A stretch of 64,000 nucleotides of DNA from Citreicoccus inhibens (GCF_019039035.1 NZ_JAHNZT010000005.1:62001-126000), one strand, 5' to 3'. Shown: positions 26,612 to 35,216, counted from the stretch's first letter. Notes: generated by a model not told the origin, from the sequence alone. Program-made: numbers and translations.

Positions 26612-27496
26612 CTACTTGTTGTTCACGGGCGTGGACTTCTTCACCACGAAGCCCACGGGCGGAGGGAGCGCGGGCGCGCTGGAGCGGCGCAGGGGCAGCA
26701 TGGCGAAGGTGAGCTGAATCACCGTCTTGAAGCCTTGCACCTTCTCCGGAATGTTCTTCAGGGAGGCCTGGCTGAGGCTGCGATTGGCTTTGACGAGCAG
26801 CACCGTCTCGCCCGCCGCGTTCCTCCGGGGCTCGATGCCGTCGACTTCCTTGAGGAAGGAGGTCACCAGCTTGGCGGCCTCGGCCAGGGCCTTGCCCACC
26901 GCGGTGTGCGGCGCGGACTCCTCGGCGGAGAGCGGCGGGTGCTGGCTTGCGTGCGTGCCCGCGGGCTTCGAGGTGCTGAGCACGAACTGAGGGCTCATGC
27001 GCGGCGCGGCGCGCGTGCTCGCGGGGGTGGCCTGGGGCATGCCTCCCATGGCGGCGGAGGTGGTTCCCAAGCGCTGCGCCTGCGCGGCCTTCATGGGGGC
27101 GTTGACGCTGGCGGGTTGGAAGTCCGTCTGCGCCACGAGCTGTGAGCCGGTGGTGGTCCGGGCCATGGCCGCGGCGCGGCTGCCCGAGGAGGACTCCCCG
27201 CCCACGCCGCCCGTCTTGCCGCTCTCCTGCTCGGTCTTCGAGGTGCCCTGGCGGTCCCGGGTGCGGCCCTCCTCGAGCTGACGGAAGGTCTCTTCTTCGC
27301 TCGCGGAGCGCTTGCGCTCACCGCCTTGGCCCAGCGACATGCCTGGGTCCTGGGTGAGGTCCTCCTCCTCGTCATCCTCTTCCTGGCCCGGAACGTAGGG
27401 GCCATTCTTTCCCGCGACGTTGCGTCGAGGACGGACCTCGCGGCGCGTGGTGGGGCGCAGCGTGAGCGGGGGCGGGCGACGGGGGATGTGAGCCAC
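26612..27496 (-). CDS. hypothetical protein with long disordered N-terminus
   Basis: 294 residues from a GTG (MAHIPRRPPP); no Shine-Dalgarno is seen and the start is 26 bp from the divergent zinc-finger gene, so a leaderless transcript is possible. Residues 1-190 are low complexity: basic Pro-rich, then acidic (GQEEDDEEEDLTQD), then Ser/Gly/Thr- and Ala/Met-rich. A small folded domain of about 85 residues follows (AVGKALAEAAKLVTSFLKEV, then ETVLLVKANRSLSQASL and VIQLTFAMLPL). I do not recognise it. The composition is similar to the Pro-rich gene downstream, so the two may belong together as secreted or surface-delivered proteins. No signal peptide is visible. Confidence 0.65.
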   Translation of the reverse strand: MAHIPRRPPPLTLRPTTRREVRPRRNVAGKNGPYVPGQEEDDEEEDLTQDPGMSLGQGGERKRSASEEETFRQLEEGRTRDRQGTSKTEQESGKTGGVGGESSSGSRAAAMARTTTGSQLVAQTDFQPASVNAPMKAAQAQRLGTTSAAMGGMPQATPASTRAAPRMSPQFVLSTSKPAGTHASQHPPLSAEESAPHTAVGKALAEAAKLVTSFLKEVDGIEPRRNAAGETVLLVKANRSLSQASLKNIPEKVQGFKTVIQLTFAMLPLRRSSAPALPPPVGFVVKKSTPVNNK

Positions 27497-27522
27497 GGTA
27501 TCTGCTAGAATAGCCGAACGTC
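27497..27522. promoter_or_regulatory. very short divergent promoter region
   Basis: Only 26 bp separate the GTG of the disordered protein from the ATG of the zinc-finger gene. It contains TAGAAT (plus) and its complement ATTCTA. At this distance the -35 elements must lie inside the opposite coding sequences. Confidence 0.35.
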
Positions 27523-27735
27523 ATGGCGGAGAACCATCGAGGCAATGAGATCGACTATGGCAAGTGCCCCTGCACCGGCGCGTACGAGCACAGGTTGATC
27601 GAAGTGGAATTGACGGTGGCCCAGCGCAGCGTGGTGCTCACCGACATCCCGCAGGGCGAGTGCGCCCAATGTAGTTCACAGGTCTACAAGATGCAGGTGA
27701 TGGAGCGTCTGGAAGGACTGATGCGCACGGAGTGA
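27523..27735 (+). CDS. YgiT/MqsA-type zinc-finger protein (antitoxin-like)
   Basis: 70 residues. KCPC near 14-17 and CAQC near 47-50 flank a beta-hairpin (IEVELTVAQRSVVLTDIPQG), and the end is a helix (YKMQVMERLEGLM). This is the layout of YgiT-type zinc fingers, where CxxCG ... CxxC binds zinc and the C-terminal helix often precedes a DNA-binding domain. Here the first pair reads C-P-C rather than C-x-x-C, so zinc binding may be altered. In many genomes such short proteins are antitoxins of type II modules, but no small toxin gene is adjacent. It is divergent from the Pro-rich protein at 27496. Function remains uncertain. Confidence 0.75.
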   Translation: MAENHRGNEIDYGKCPCTGAYEHRLIEVELTVAQRSVVLTDIPQGECAQCSSQVYKMQVMERLEGLMRTE

Positions 27736-27857
27736 GAGGAATTCCTCCGGGCGTCGTGCGAATTGCGCGGCAAGGACCGGAGTGTTTGCCCGAGGGGGCT
27801 CGCCTATCTCCTGGCTCGCGTCGGAACACCCCGGCGCCACCTTGGAGTGCGCACCCC

Positions 27858-28976
27858 ATGTCTGTTGGACCTATCGAATCCCTCTCGCGCTATCACCTGC
27901 TTGGCCAATCCGGACTGCGGGTCAGCCCGTTGGCATTGGGCACCATGTCCTTCGGCACGGACTTCGGCTGGGGCATGCCCGAGGAGCGCGCCCACTCCCT
28001 TCTGGCGCGCTACCTGGAGGCGGGCGGGAACTTCATCGACACGGCGGATGGCTACACCGCCGGTTCGAGCGAGCGCATCATCGGCGACTACTTCGCGCGG
28101 CAAGGCGGACGCGAGCGCTCCGTCATCGCGACCAAGTTCACCGCGAATGCCTCGCCGGGGGACCCGAACGCGGGCGGCAATGGTCGCAAGAACATCTACC
28201 GCGCGCTGGAGGCGTCGCTGCGGCGCCTGAAGACGGACTACGTGGACCTGTACTGGGTTCACCTCTGGGATGGCCTGACGCCCGTCGAGGAGGTGATGCA
28301 GACGCTCACCACGCTCGTTCGCGAGGGCAAGGTGCGCTACCTCGGCCTGTCGGATGTCCCTGCGTGGTACTTCGCGCGGGCGCAGACGCTGGCGGAGCGC
28401 CACGGCTGGGAGCGGGTGGTGGCGCTCCAGTTGGAGTACTCGCTGGCGGAGCGCAACATCGAGCGCGAGCACATCCCCGCCGCGCTCTCGATGGGGGCGG
28501 CGATTACGCCGTGGAGTCCGCTGGCCGGCGGCCTCCTGACTGGCAAGTACACCCGCCAGGGCAATCAGCCCAAGGGCGAGGGCCGCGCCCACGCGCTTCT
28601 CCAGGCCGTGCCGCTGGTGGCCGAGAAGTTCCTGAAGGATCGGCCGTGGGCGTTGCTGGACGAGGTCCTCGCCGTCGCACGCGAGGTGGGGCGCACGCCC
28701 GCGCAGGTGGCGCTCAACTGGGTCGCGACGCGGCCCGGCGTGGGCTCGACGCTGGTGGGTGCCAGCTCGCTCACGCAGTTGGAGGACAACCTTCATGCGC
28801 TGGACTTCACGCTGCCAGCCGAACTTTCCGCGAGGCTGGAGAAGGCGAGCCGGCCGGAGCTGCTCCACCCCTACGTCTTCTTCGAGAGCCCGTTCTTCAC
28901 GCGAGGAATGGTGGCGGGTAACACGCACGTGACGGCGGAGCCGGCGTGGTTCCGGGGGCCGCTCCAGGCGCCCTGA
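27858..28976 (+). CDS. aldo/keto reductase
   Basis: 372 residues starting at the ATG at 27858 (GGAG ten bases before), giving MSVGPIESLSRYHLLGQSGL. The AKR fold residues are visible: FIDTADGYTAGSSE with the catalytic Asp and Tyr, IATKF with the Lys, and YWVHLWDG with the His. YLGLSDVPAW, ITPWSPLAGGLLTGKY and VLGAS-type GSTLVGASSL form the NADP(H)-binding end. Family members reduce aldehydes and ketones with NADPH in the cytoplasm. It resembles the YajO/AKR11-12-type sequences found beside many unrelated genes. A longer reading frame from 27732 exists but lacks ribosome-binding support. No operon partner is evident. Confidence 0.92.
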   Translation: MSVGPIESLSRYHLLGQSGLRVSPLALGTMSFGTDFGWGMPEERAHSLLARYLEAGGNFIDTADGYTAGSSERIIGDYFARQGGRERSVIATKFTANASPGDPNAGGNGRKNIYRALEASLRRLKTDYVDLYWVHLWDGLTPVEEVMQTLTTLVREGKVRYLGLSDVPAWYFARAQTLAERHGWERVVALQLEYSLAERNIEREHIPAALSMGAAITPWSPLAGGLLTGKYTRQGNQPKGEGRAHALLQAVPLVAEKFLKDRPWALLDEVLAVAREVGRTPAQVALNWVATRPGVGSTLVGASSLTQLEDNLHALDFTLPAELSARLEKASRPELLHPYVFFESPFFTRGMVAGNTHVTAEPAWFRGPLQAP

Positions 28977-29119
28977 GGCGGGGAAGTGAAGCGCCGGAAG
29001 GCTCGACCGTCATGAGACGGGCGGCCGGGCATTCCGGGGGACCCAGGGCTGTTCGGCCTCCGGACGTGTCACCTCGTACACTGCCGTCGCCCTGAGGCGG
29101 CGGCTCACCGGAGGAACCC

Positions 29120-30028
29120 ATGACGACGTTGCGAACCCTGTCCCTGTCCGCGCTGCTGTTGGCCGCGGGAACCACCGAGGCCCGGGCGGATGTGGGAGGC
29201 GCCACGCCTCGGCTGGCGATGCAGGCCGAGACGGGGAAGGGCGCGGCGAGCCCCAAGCTGGAGTCCGGCACGCCCTTCACCGCGGCGTACATCGTGGAGC
29301 ACTGGCGCCTGCACCCGGACTCGCCGCCGCTGGAGAACACGCCCTCGGCGCAGGCGCCGGGCTACGTGGCCAAGAAGCTGGTGGTGGGCGCCAGCGCGGG
29401 CGACCTCAAGCTGCCCGGGGCCAGCGAGATGTCCAAGAAGCTGCAGCGCATCCTGGAGGCGATGAAGGCCAACCCGGCGCTCAAGAATGTCCGAGGCGTG
29501 AGCCTGGGGCAGGGCGTGGCGCTGGGAATGTCGCGGGGCGGCCCCATGGAGAAGGGCATCGCGGGCAAGACCTACCTGATGGCCTTCCCCCTCCGGCTCG
29601 AGGACAAGTCGACCGTGCACCGGACGGACGGCACGTACTACACGCCCGGGGAAGGCGACTCGCTCAACGTCGTGGTGAATGACCCGTCGCTGCTGGAGAC
29701 GACCCCGGAGGTGCTGGGCACCTACAACGGGCACTCGGTGGTTCGCGTGGGGTCGGGGCTGGGCGTGGTGGTGCTCAACACGAAGCGCCCGCTGACCGTC
29801 ACCGTCAACACGCCGCGCGGTCCGCAGCAGGAGCTCAATCCGGACCTGATGGATGCCTCGCGGCCTCCCGCGGACATCCAGATGTTGGTGGCGTACCTGG
29901 GCTCGGGCACGCCCACCTGGAATGACCTGGCGCGCGGCAACGTGAGTCCCACCAGCGGGCCCGGCCGGCTGCTGGGGGCCCTGTTCACCATGGACTGGAA
30001 GACCCTCGTCACGCAGAAGGCCAGATAG
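29120..30028 (+). CDS. secreted hypothetical protein
   Basis: 302 residues with a signal peptide (MTTLRTLSLSALLLAAGTTE, cut near ARA-DVG at 25). GGAGG five bases before the ATG fixes the start. The mature protein is soluble in appearance, without cysteines or further hydrophobic segments. Residues about 165-235 look beta-rich (YLMAFPLRLEDKSTV, SVVRVGSGLGVVVLNTKRPL). I recognise no family or catalytic motif. It stands alone: 143 bp separate it from the aldo/keto reductase, and a hairpin separates it from the convergent desaturase. A periplasmic or exported role is inferred from the signal only. Confidence 0.78.
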   Translation: MTTLRTLSLSALLLAAGTTEARADVGGATPRLAMQAETGKGAASPKLESGTPFTAAYIVEHWRLHPDSPPLENTPSAQAPGYVAKKLVVGASAGDLKLPGASEMSKKLQRILEAMKANPALKNVRGVSLGQGVALGMSRGGPMEKGIAGKTYLMAFPLRLEDKSTVHRTDGTYYTPGEGDSLNVVVNDPSLLETTPEVLGTYNGHSVVRVGSGLGVVVLNTKRPLTVTVNTPRGPQQELNPDLMDASRPPADIQMLVAYLGSGTPTWNDLARGNVSPTSGPGRLLGALFTMDWKTLVTQKAR

Positions 30029-30050
30029 CGCGCCCCCGCGGTGGGGCCGG

Positions 30051-30073
30051 GGGCGAGGCGGAGAGCCTCGCCC
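30051..30073. terminator. hairpin between convergent genes
   Basis: GGGCGAGGC and GCCTCGCCC form a perfect 9-bp stem with a 5-nt loop between the secreted-protein stop and the desaturase stop. No T-tract; probably acts in both directions. Confidence 0.5.
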
Positions 30074-30080
30074 GTGGGAC

Positions 30081-30872
30081 TCAGGCCACCTGGGGGGCCT
30101 CGCGGGCGGCGACCTCGCGGGGCTCGGGGTACACGGCGCGCTGGGGCGTGGTGATGCGGATGATGCCCAGCTTCGCCAGCACGCGCATGACCTGCCACGT
30201 GGGGTCGATCTCGAACACGCGGGCCGCGAAGTTCGGGCTGCTGCCGTACTTGTGGTGGTTGTTCTGGAACAGCTCGCCCATGCACAGGAAGTCCACCGGC
30301 AGGGTGTTGCGCGACTTGTCGCTGCCCTGAAAGTTCCGGTAGCCGTACTTGTGGCCGCACCAGTTCACGATGGCGCCGTGCACGGGCCCCATCAGGAAGT
30401 GGATGGGCAGCAGCAGGAACATCCAGGGCGACGTGGCGAACGCGATGTAGAAGAGCGAGTACAGCACGCCCCAGGAGATGGGCGCCCACCAGGACATGCC
30501 CAGCGTGCGGTCGATGAGCTTCCAGTCCGGATAGCCACCGAGGAACCGGGCCTCCGGCTGCTCGTACTCGTGGACGTACGCGTGGTAGCGCTTCTTGGTG
30601 TGCCACATCATCCGCATCACATCGCGGAAGTTGTGCGGCGAGTGCGGATCCTTCTCCGTGTCGGAGAAGGCGTGGTGCTCGCGGTGCAGGATGGCGTACG
30701 CGCGCGGTGAGAGATACGACGAGCCCTGGACCAGATAGGTCAACAGGTGCACCACGCGCTCGGTGCGCGGCCCCATGCTGTACATGCGGTGCGCGGCGTA
30801 GCGGTGCTGAAAGAAGCTCTGGAAGAAGACACAGAGCAACCAGTGGCTGACGAAGAAGACGAGGACGGCCAT
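30081..30872 (-). CDS. acyl-CoA/fatty-acid desaturase
   Basis: 263 residues of a membrane di-iron desaturase. The three histidine boxes are HRYAAH (23-28), HREHH (63-67) and QNNHHKYG (about 197-204). Hydrophobic segments lie at 1-20, about 40-58 and 150-180. Delta-9 desaturases of this type introduce a cis double bond into saturated acyl chains, using oxygen and a ferredoxin or cytochrome donor. It is shorter than the yeast and animal forms because it lacks a cytochrome b5 domain. Membrane-fluidity adjustment is the usual role. No regulator or electron donor gene is adjacent; bioA is divergent 281 bp away. Confidence 0.9.
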   Translation of the reverse strand: MAVLVFFVSHWLLCVFFQSFFQHRYAAHRMYSMGPRTERVVHLLTYLVQGSSYLSPRAYAILHREHHAFSDTEKDPHSPHNFRDVMRMMWHTKKRYHAYVHEYEQPEARFLGGYPDWKLIDRTLGMSWWAPISWGVLYSLFYIAFATSPWMFLLLPIHFLMGPVHGAIVNWCGHKYGYRNFQGSDKSRNTLPVDFLCMGELFQNNHHKYGSSPNFAARVFEIDPTWQVMRVLAKLGIIRITTPQRAVYPEPREVAAREAPQVA

Positions 30873-31139
30873 GAGTTCTCCACGAGCGGTGGCAGTGTCT
30901 GGCTAACATCGACCCTGTCACCGGCGTGTCAGCGATGCGCACGAAGGTGGGGACGCCCAGGGCGGGCGGCATCCGCGAGACGGGCCGCTGGCGCCGGCGG
31001 GCGGGCGCCCTGTCTTCCGGGGGATAAGCCGCGGTGCGGCAATCCATTCGGTCGAGCGAGGGCGGGTGAACGTGAGGGTTGCGGGTGGTGCGGTGGGCGG
31101 GCAGAACGCCCGTCATCGCGCGTCATCGCGCGTCTTCCC

Positions 31140-31146
31140 GGAGGAG
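31140..31146 (+). promoter_or_regulatory. ribosome binding site deciding the bioA start
   Basis: GGAGGAG lies 7 nt before the GTG at 31154. This selects the GTG over in-frame starts as far upstream as 31079. Confidence 0.8.
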
Positions 31147-31153
31147 CACGCAC

Positions 31154-32485
31154 GTGGAGCGGGCGAACATCATTGGCCTGGACAAGCAGCACGTCTGGCA
31201 CCCCTACACCGCGATGGCGCAGTACATCGCGGAGACGGATCCGCTGGTGGTGGTGGGCGCCGAAGGGCCCTACCTCCTGGATGCGGATGGCAGGCGCTAC
31301 CTGGACGCGAACAGCTCCTGGTGGGTGACGACGCTGGGGCACCGCCACCCGCGCCTGGTGCGCGCGCTCACCGAGCAGGCGGCGAGCCTGGCGCACGTGT
31401 CGCTCGCGGGCATCACCCACGAGCCCGCGGCGCGGCTGGGCGCGGAGCTGGCGGCGATTGCCCCGGGCGCGGACCGCGCGGACGTGCCGGCCGAGCAGAG
31501 GTTGTCGCGGGTCTTCTACTCGGACAACGGCAGCACCGCGGTGGAGGTGGCCATCAAGATGGCCGCGCAGTACTGGGCGCAGAACGGGCGCCCGCGCCGC
31601 ACGCGCTTCATCACGCTGACCGAGGCCTTCCACGGCGAGACGGTGGGCTCCACCAGCGTGGGCGGTGTGAAGGTGTTCCGCGACGTCTTCGGGCCGCTGC
31701 TCTTCGACGTGGTGCACGTGCCGTCGCCCGCGGAAGAGGGGGGCTGGGCGCGCGCCTTCTCCGAGGTAGAGGCCGCGCTGCGCGCACACCCGGAGGAGAT
31801 CGCCGGCGTCATCCTGGAGCCGGTCATCCAGGGCGCGGGCGGCATGCTCATGTACTCGCCGGACTTCGTGCGCGCGGTGCGCGAGGCGACGCGCGCGGTG
31901 GACACCTTCCTCATCGCGGACGAGGTCTTCACCGGCATGGGGCGCACGGGCGCGCGCTTCGCGGTGGACCTGGCGGGCGTGGTGCCGGACCTGCTGTGTC
32001 TGGCCAAGGCGCTCAGCGGCGGACTGCTGCCCTTCGCGGTGACGCTCGCGTCCGAGCGCGTCTTCTCCGGCTTCCTCGGTGAGAAGAGCCGGGCGCTGTA
32101 CTACGGCCACTCGTACTGCGGGAACCCGCTGGGCGCGGCCGTGGCGCGCGAGGTGCTCGCCGTCTATCGCGACGAGGACGTGCTGGGGCAGGTGGTGCGC
32201 AAGGCGCCGCGCATCCAGGCGGCCTTCGAGCGCATGGCGCGCGAGATTCCCGGACTGACTCGGCCGCGCGCGGTGGGCATGGTGGGCGCGGTGGACCTGG
32301 GCGGCGGCGGCTACCTGGCCAACCGGGGCTGGCGCGTCTACGAGGCGGCGCGGCGCCGGGGGCTGTACCTGCGTCCGCTCGGCGACACGGTGTACATCGC
32401 GCCTCCGCTCAACATCCCCGACGCCGCGCTCGACGTGTTGCTGGCGGGCGTGGAGGACAGCCTGCGCGAGGTCGCGAAGGACTGA
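31154..32485 (+). CDS. bioA: adenosylmethionine-8-amino-7-oxononanoate aminotransferase
   Basis: 443 residues from a GTG, MERANIIGLD, after a strong GGAGGAG. It is a PLP-dependent class III aminotransferase of biotin synthesis, converting 7-keto-8-aminopelargonate to 7,8-diaminopelargonate with S-adenosylmethionine as amino donor. Diagnostic parts are KQHVWHPYTAM near the N-terminus, the SSWWVTTLGHRHP substrate-site strand, YSDNGSTAVEVAIKMA, LIADEVFTGMGRTG and the PLP lysine in CLAKALSGGLLPFAV. WHPYTxM and SSWW separate BioA from other class III enzymes. No other bio gene is present nearby. Its last 77 bp overlap the 3' end of the convergent dedA-like gene. Confidence 0.95.
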   Translation: MERANIIGLDKQHVWHPYTAMAQYIAETDPLVVVGAEGPYLLDADGRRYLDANSSWWVTTLGHRHPRLVRALTEQAASLAHVSLAGITHEPAARLGAELAAIAPGADRADVPAEQRLSRVFYSDNGSTAVEVAIKMAAQYWAQNGRPRRTRFITLTEAFHGETVGSTSVGGVKVFRDVFGPLLFDVVHVPSPAEEGGWARAFSEVEAALRAHPEEIAGVILEPVIQGAGGMLMYSPDFVRAVREATRAVDTFLIADEVFTGMGRTGARFAVDLAGVVPDLLCLAKALSGGLLPFAVTLASERVFSGFLGEKSRALYYGHSYCGNPLGAAVAREVLAVYRDEDVLGQVVRKAPRIQAAFERMAREIPGLTRPRAVGMVGAVDLGGGGYLANRGWRVYEAARRRGLYLRPLGDTVYIAPPLNIPDAALDVLLAGVEDSLREVAKD

Positions 32486-33113
32486 GGCCCGCGTGGGACG
32501 TGGGGGACGGGGCGCTGGCGCGTCGCGTGCGTCGCCAGCGCACGACCAACCCCCCTAGCACGAGCAAGACCGCGACCAGCGCGACGAGGTGCTCGACGTG
32601 TCCCACGCCGCGCGCCAGGCGATCCACGCTGCTCGAGCCCAGGTAGCCCAGCGTCACCAGCGCGGGGCAGTTGATGCACAGGGCCAGCGCGTCCCACAGC
32701 AGGAAGTGCGCGAGCGGCATGTCCTCCACCGCCGCCATGGCGAACACCGGCACCCGCAGCACGGACATGAAGCGCCCGAAGAACACCATCCGCGGGCCGT
32801 GTCGCGCGTAGAGTTGCTCGACGCGCGCGCGACGCTCGGCGGGGAAGAGGCGGCCGGTGTAGCGGTTCGTGTACAGCGCCGGGCCCAGCCGGCGAGACAC
32901 CAGGAACAGCGCCGTGTCCCCGCTCAATACGCCGGCCATGCACACCGCGTAGGCCACCGGCAGCGCGATGACCCCCCGGTGCGCGAGCACGCCCGCGGCC
33001 AGGTGCACCACATCCTCGGGGAGCGGCAGGCCCAGGCCGCCCATCACCAGCGCGCCATACAGCAGCGGCGCCGAGCCATGCGCGAGCAGCAGTCTCAGCG
33101 GGCTGTCGCTCAC
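32409..33113 (-). CDS. DedA/SNARE-associated family membrane protein
   Basis: 234 residues from a GTG that overlaps the preceding stop by four bases (GTGA). LGLPLPEDVVHLAAG (about 26-40) and FFGRFMSVLRVPVFAMAA (about 109-126) are the two conserved re-entrant motifs of the DedA family. Hydrophobic segments are at 12-40, 48-70, 130-160 and 172-190. DedA proteins take part in lipid (often undecaprenyl-phosphate or phospholipid) translocation and membrane homeostasis. The 45-residue Arg/Pro/Ser tail lies antisense to the end of bioA and is not conserved in appearance, so the true stop is an accident of a run-on frame or a recent extension. It follows the AI-2E/PerM-type permease and is coupled to it. 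Confidence 0.87.
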   Translation of the reverse strand: MSDSPLRLLLAHGSAPLLYGALVMGGLGLPLPEDVVHLAAGVLAHRGVIALPVAYAVCMAGVLSGDTALFLVSRRLGPALYTNRYTGRLFPAERRARVEQLYARHGPRMVFFGRFMSVLRVPVFAMAAVEDMPLAHFLLWDALALCINCPALVTLGYLGSSSVDRLARGVGHVEHLVALVAVLLVLGGLVVRWRRTRRASAPSPTSHAGLSPSRPRAGCPPRPPATRRARRRGC

Positions 33114-34195
33114 GGTGGGGCCTGATGAGGGGACGCGTCGCGCCGCTCCTGACGAAAGAGCAGGAGCTCGCGCGCGATGATTTGGGCGGTGGCGGCCACG
33201 GGCACCGCCACCACCGCGCCCACCACGCCCCCCAGCTCCGCGCAGAAGAGCACCGCCAGCAGGGTCACCAGCGGGTTGACGTGCGTGGTGCGCTTGAACA
33301 CGAGCGGGGCCAGCACGTTGCCCTCGAGCTGGCCGTACAGCAGGAAGTAGACGAGCACCGTGACGGCCTTCCACAGCCCGCCCGTGGCCCACGTCAGCAG
33401 CGTGATGAAGCCCCCCGCGACGATGGGGCCCGCGTAGGGCACCAGGCTGGAGAAGCCGCTGGCGATGCCCAGGGGCAGGAAGAAGGGCATGCCCAACACC
33501 GCGAGGCACGTGGTGGTGAGCGTGGCGTTGATGGTGCAGATGAGCGTGATGCCGGAGAGGTAGCCGCCCGTCGCCCGGTACACGTTGCGCATCACGCGCA
33601 CGTAGCGCAGGCGGTGCTCGGGCCCGGCCAGGTCCAGCGCGCGGCGCAAGAGGCCGCCGCCGAACGACAGCATGAAGACCACGAGGAAGAACACGCTGAG
33701 CGCGCCGCCCAGCACGCCCACGAGCCCGCCAATGGCGCGGGCGAGCAGCGAGGGCAGCGTGCCGGCGAGCTCCGGCGTGGCCTGCTCCAGCCGCTGGGCC
33801 CAGCCCAGGCTGCGCAGCCGCTGGTTCACCACGCGCAGCGCCCGCTCCTCGCGCAGTTCGCTCCACAGGGTGGGCCACTGCTGCACGAGCGCGTCCACTT
33901 GCGACACCGCCGCGGGGATGACCAGGAGCGCCATCGCCGCGAGCACCAGCAGCGCGGCGGTGAGCACCACCGCGATGGCCAGTCCGCGCCGCAGCTTGCG
34001 CCGCTCCAGCCACGACACGCCGTGCTCCAGCGCGAGCGACAGGAGCGCCGCGATTCCCACCAGCGTGAGCGCCATGCGCGTGCGCATCACCAGCGCGACG
34101 AGCACGAGCACGGACAGCGCGGTGAAACACACGGTGTAGACCGTGCGCGGCGTCACCTGGGACCGCGGTCTTGTCGCCTCGTGCTCCGCCACCAT
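33110..34195 (-). CDS. AI-2E/PerM-family permease
   Basis: 361 residues from MVAEHEATRP. The length and hydrophobic pattern (about eight segments) fit the AI-2E transporter (PerM, UPF0118) family. Visible signatures are LERRKLRRGLAIAVVLTAAL near 70-90, the cytoplasmic amphipathic stretch VDALVQQWPTLWSEL, then VYRATGGYLSGI, PYAGPIVAGGFITLL, LYGQLEGNVLAPLVFKR and LFCAELGGVVGAVVAVPVAA. Members export small molecules or ions; the named AI-2 role holds only for some. The stop overlaps the DedA start, so the two membrane proteins are coupled. The start was chosen by position of the first hydrophobic segment; longer reading frames upstream look non-coding. Confidence 0.88.
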   Translation of the reverse strand: MVAEHEATRPRSQVTPRTVYTVCFTALSVLVLVALVMRTRMALTLVGIAALLSLALEHGVSWLERRKLRRGLAIAVVLTAALLVLAAMALLVIPAAVSQVDALVQQWPTLWSELREERALRVVNQRLRSLGWAQRLEQATPELAGTLPSLLARAIGGLVGVLGGALSVFFLVVFMLSFGGGLLRRALDLAGPEHRLRYVRVMRNVYRATGGYLSGITLICTINATLTTTCLAVLGMPFFLPLGIASGFSSLVPYAGPIVAGGFITLLTWATGGLWKAVTVLVYFLLYGQLEGNVLAPLVFKRTTHVNPLVTLLAVLFCAELGGVVGAVVAVPVAATAQIIARELLLFRQERRDASPHQAPP

Positions 34196-34335
34196 CCCCG
34201 TGCCCCGGGGCCGCTCGACGTAGCGCCCCGTTCCCTCGGGATGTGCATGGCGCGGGGCCGAGACCAGCCCCGCCGTGACGCGGATGTCGCGCCGTGGACG
34301 GAGGTGCGATGCCCTCCGCCCGGGCGCGCGTGGGA

Positions 34336-34869
34336 TTAGTTGCGCGAGGGGTACACGCCCTGCAGCGCGATGATGAAGCTCACGCACAGGTACGGCGCCA
34401 TGTTGTTGTGCGGCTGGCTGCCCCCGGCGATGCCAATGGCCTGAGGGCTCATCGTCGTGCCGGCGGTGGCGTTGTACATGTTGACCGGCTGCTGCGTGCT
34501 CGAATCCACCTGGATGGCGTTGAACATGCCTTCGGGGTTGGCCGCGTCGGCCTGTGTCACGCTCGCGACCAGCGAGTGGGTGTGCGCGGGCATCTGGTTG
34601 GCGACGAGCGTCACGGTCTCCGTGCCGCCCTGCTCGCCCAGGGTGCGCGGCGACAGGCCCGGTCCCTGGCCCCACTGCATGGGCGAGCGGCCGCGCAGAT
34701 CCGGCAGCGCGAACGTGGTCTGCCCGTTGCCGCCGTAGGTGATTCCCAGAATGGAGAACAGCGCGGAGTTCTGCGCGATGGAGAGCAGTTGGCCGTTGCA
34801 GAACGCCCAGCCGCGCGGGGCGAAGTTTCCACCGAACATCCGGATTTCACCGATGAATGGATCCGACAT
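34336..34869 (-). CDS. phage tail-collar domain protein (MdpB/microcystin-dependent-protein family)
   Basis: 177 residues. MSDPFIGEIRMFGGNFAPRG, WAFCNGQLL, ILGITYGGNGQTTFALPDLRGR and MSPQAIGIAGGSQPHNNMAPYL, ending FIIALQGVYPSRN, are the full signature of the tail-collar family. In phages and phage-derived tail machines these form fibre or collar tips. Single copies without other tail genes, as here, are common in myxobacteria and cyanobacteria and are often called microcystin-dependent proteins; their role is unclear. No baseplate, sheath or tube gene lies in the window. The collagen-like lipoprotein is divergent 347 bp away. The GC content is like the surroundings. Confidence 0.9.
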   Translation of the reverse strand: MSDPFIGEIRMFGGNFAPRGWAFCNGQLLSIAQNSALFSILGITYGGNGQTTFALPDLRGRSPMQWGQGPGLSPRTLGEQGGTETVTLVANQMPAHTHSLVASVTQADAANPEGMFNAIQVDSSTQQPVNMYNATAGTTMSPQAIGIAGGSQPHNNMAPYLCVSFIIALQGVYPSRN

Positions 34870-35216
34870 GAGCGACTACCTCTCGGGTGCGGTGTTGCGT
34901 GGTCGACAGTGCGTGCGGGCCCACACGTGGAGGACTCGGGCGTTCCCGATGCGCGCAAGGGGAGCGTCCTCGCGCGAGGCGAGCGGAGAGTCCGGGGGGT
35001 GTGGGGTCAGCGAAAGCCAGGCGAAAGGGGCCGCATCCGGCTGGGCGTCCCGTGGGGACGCAAAAGCATGGTCTAGTCAAAAATCACCCTTCGAGGCAAG
35101 ATTCCTGTCCGTTGTCGTTGAGTTGGTGTGCGCGGCCCCGCACGTGATTCCGCGGTCCGGTCTACCTGCTGTGTCGACCGACTCTGACCGCATCTCTCGA
35201 ACTCACGGAGTTGTTC
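34870..35216. other. 347-bp divergent intergenic region
   Basis: It lies between the tail-collar gene (minus) and the collagen-like gene (plus). No gene is supported. A comparatively AT-rich patch at about 35060-35100 (TCTAGTCAAAAATC) is the best promoter candidate. GGAG six bases before 35217 serves the collagen-like start. Confidence 0.4.

Noticed and set aside
31154-32485. Biotin biosynthesis operon
   Set aside because: Only bioA is present; neighbours are a desaturase and membrane proteins.
34336-34869. Prophage remnant
   Set aside because: Only the tail-collar gene is present; no integrase, capsid, sheath or lysis gene and no att-like repeats in the window.
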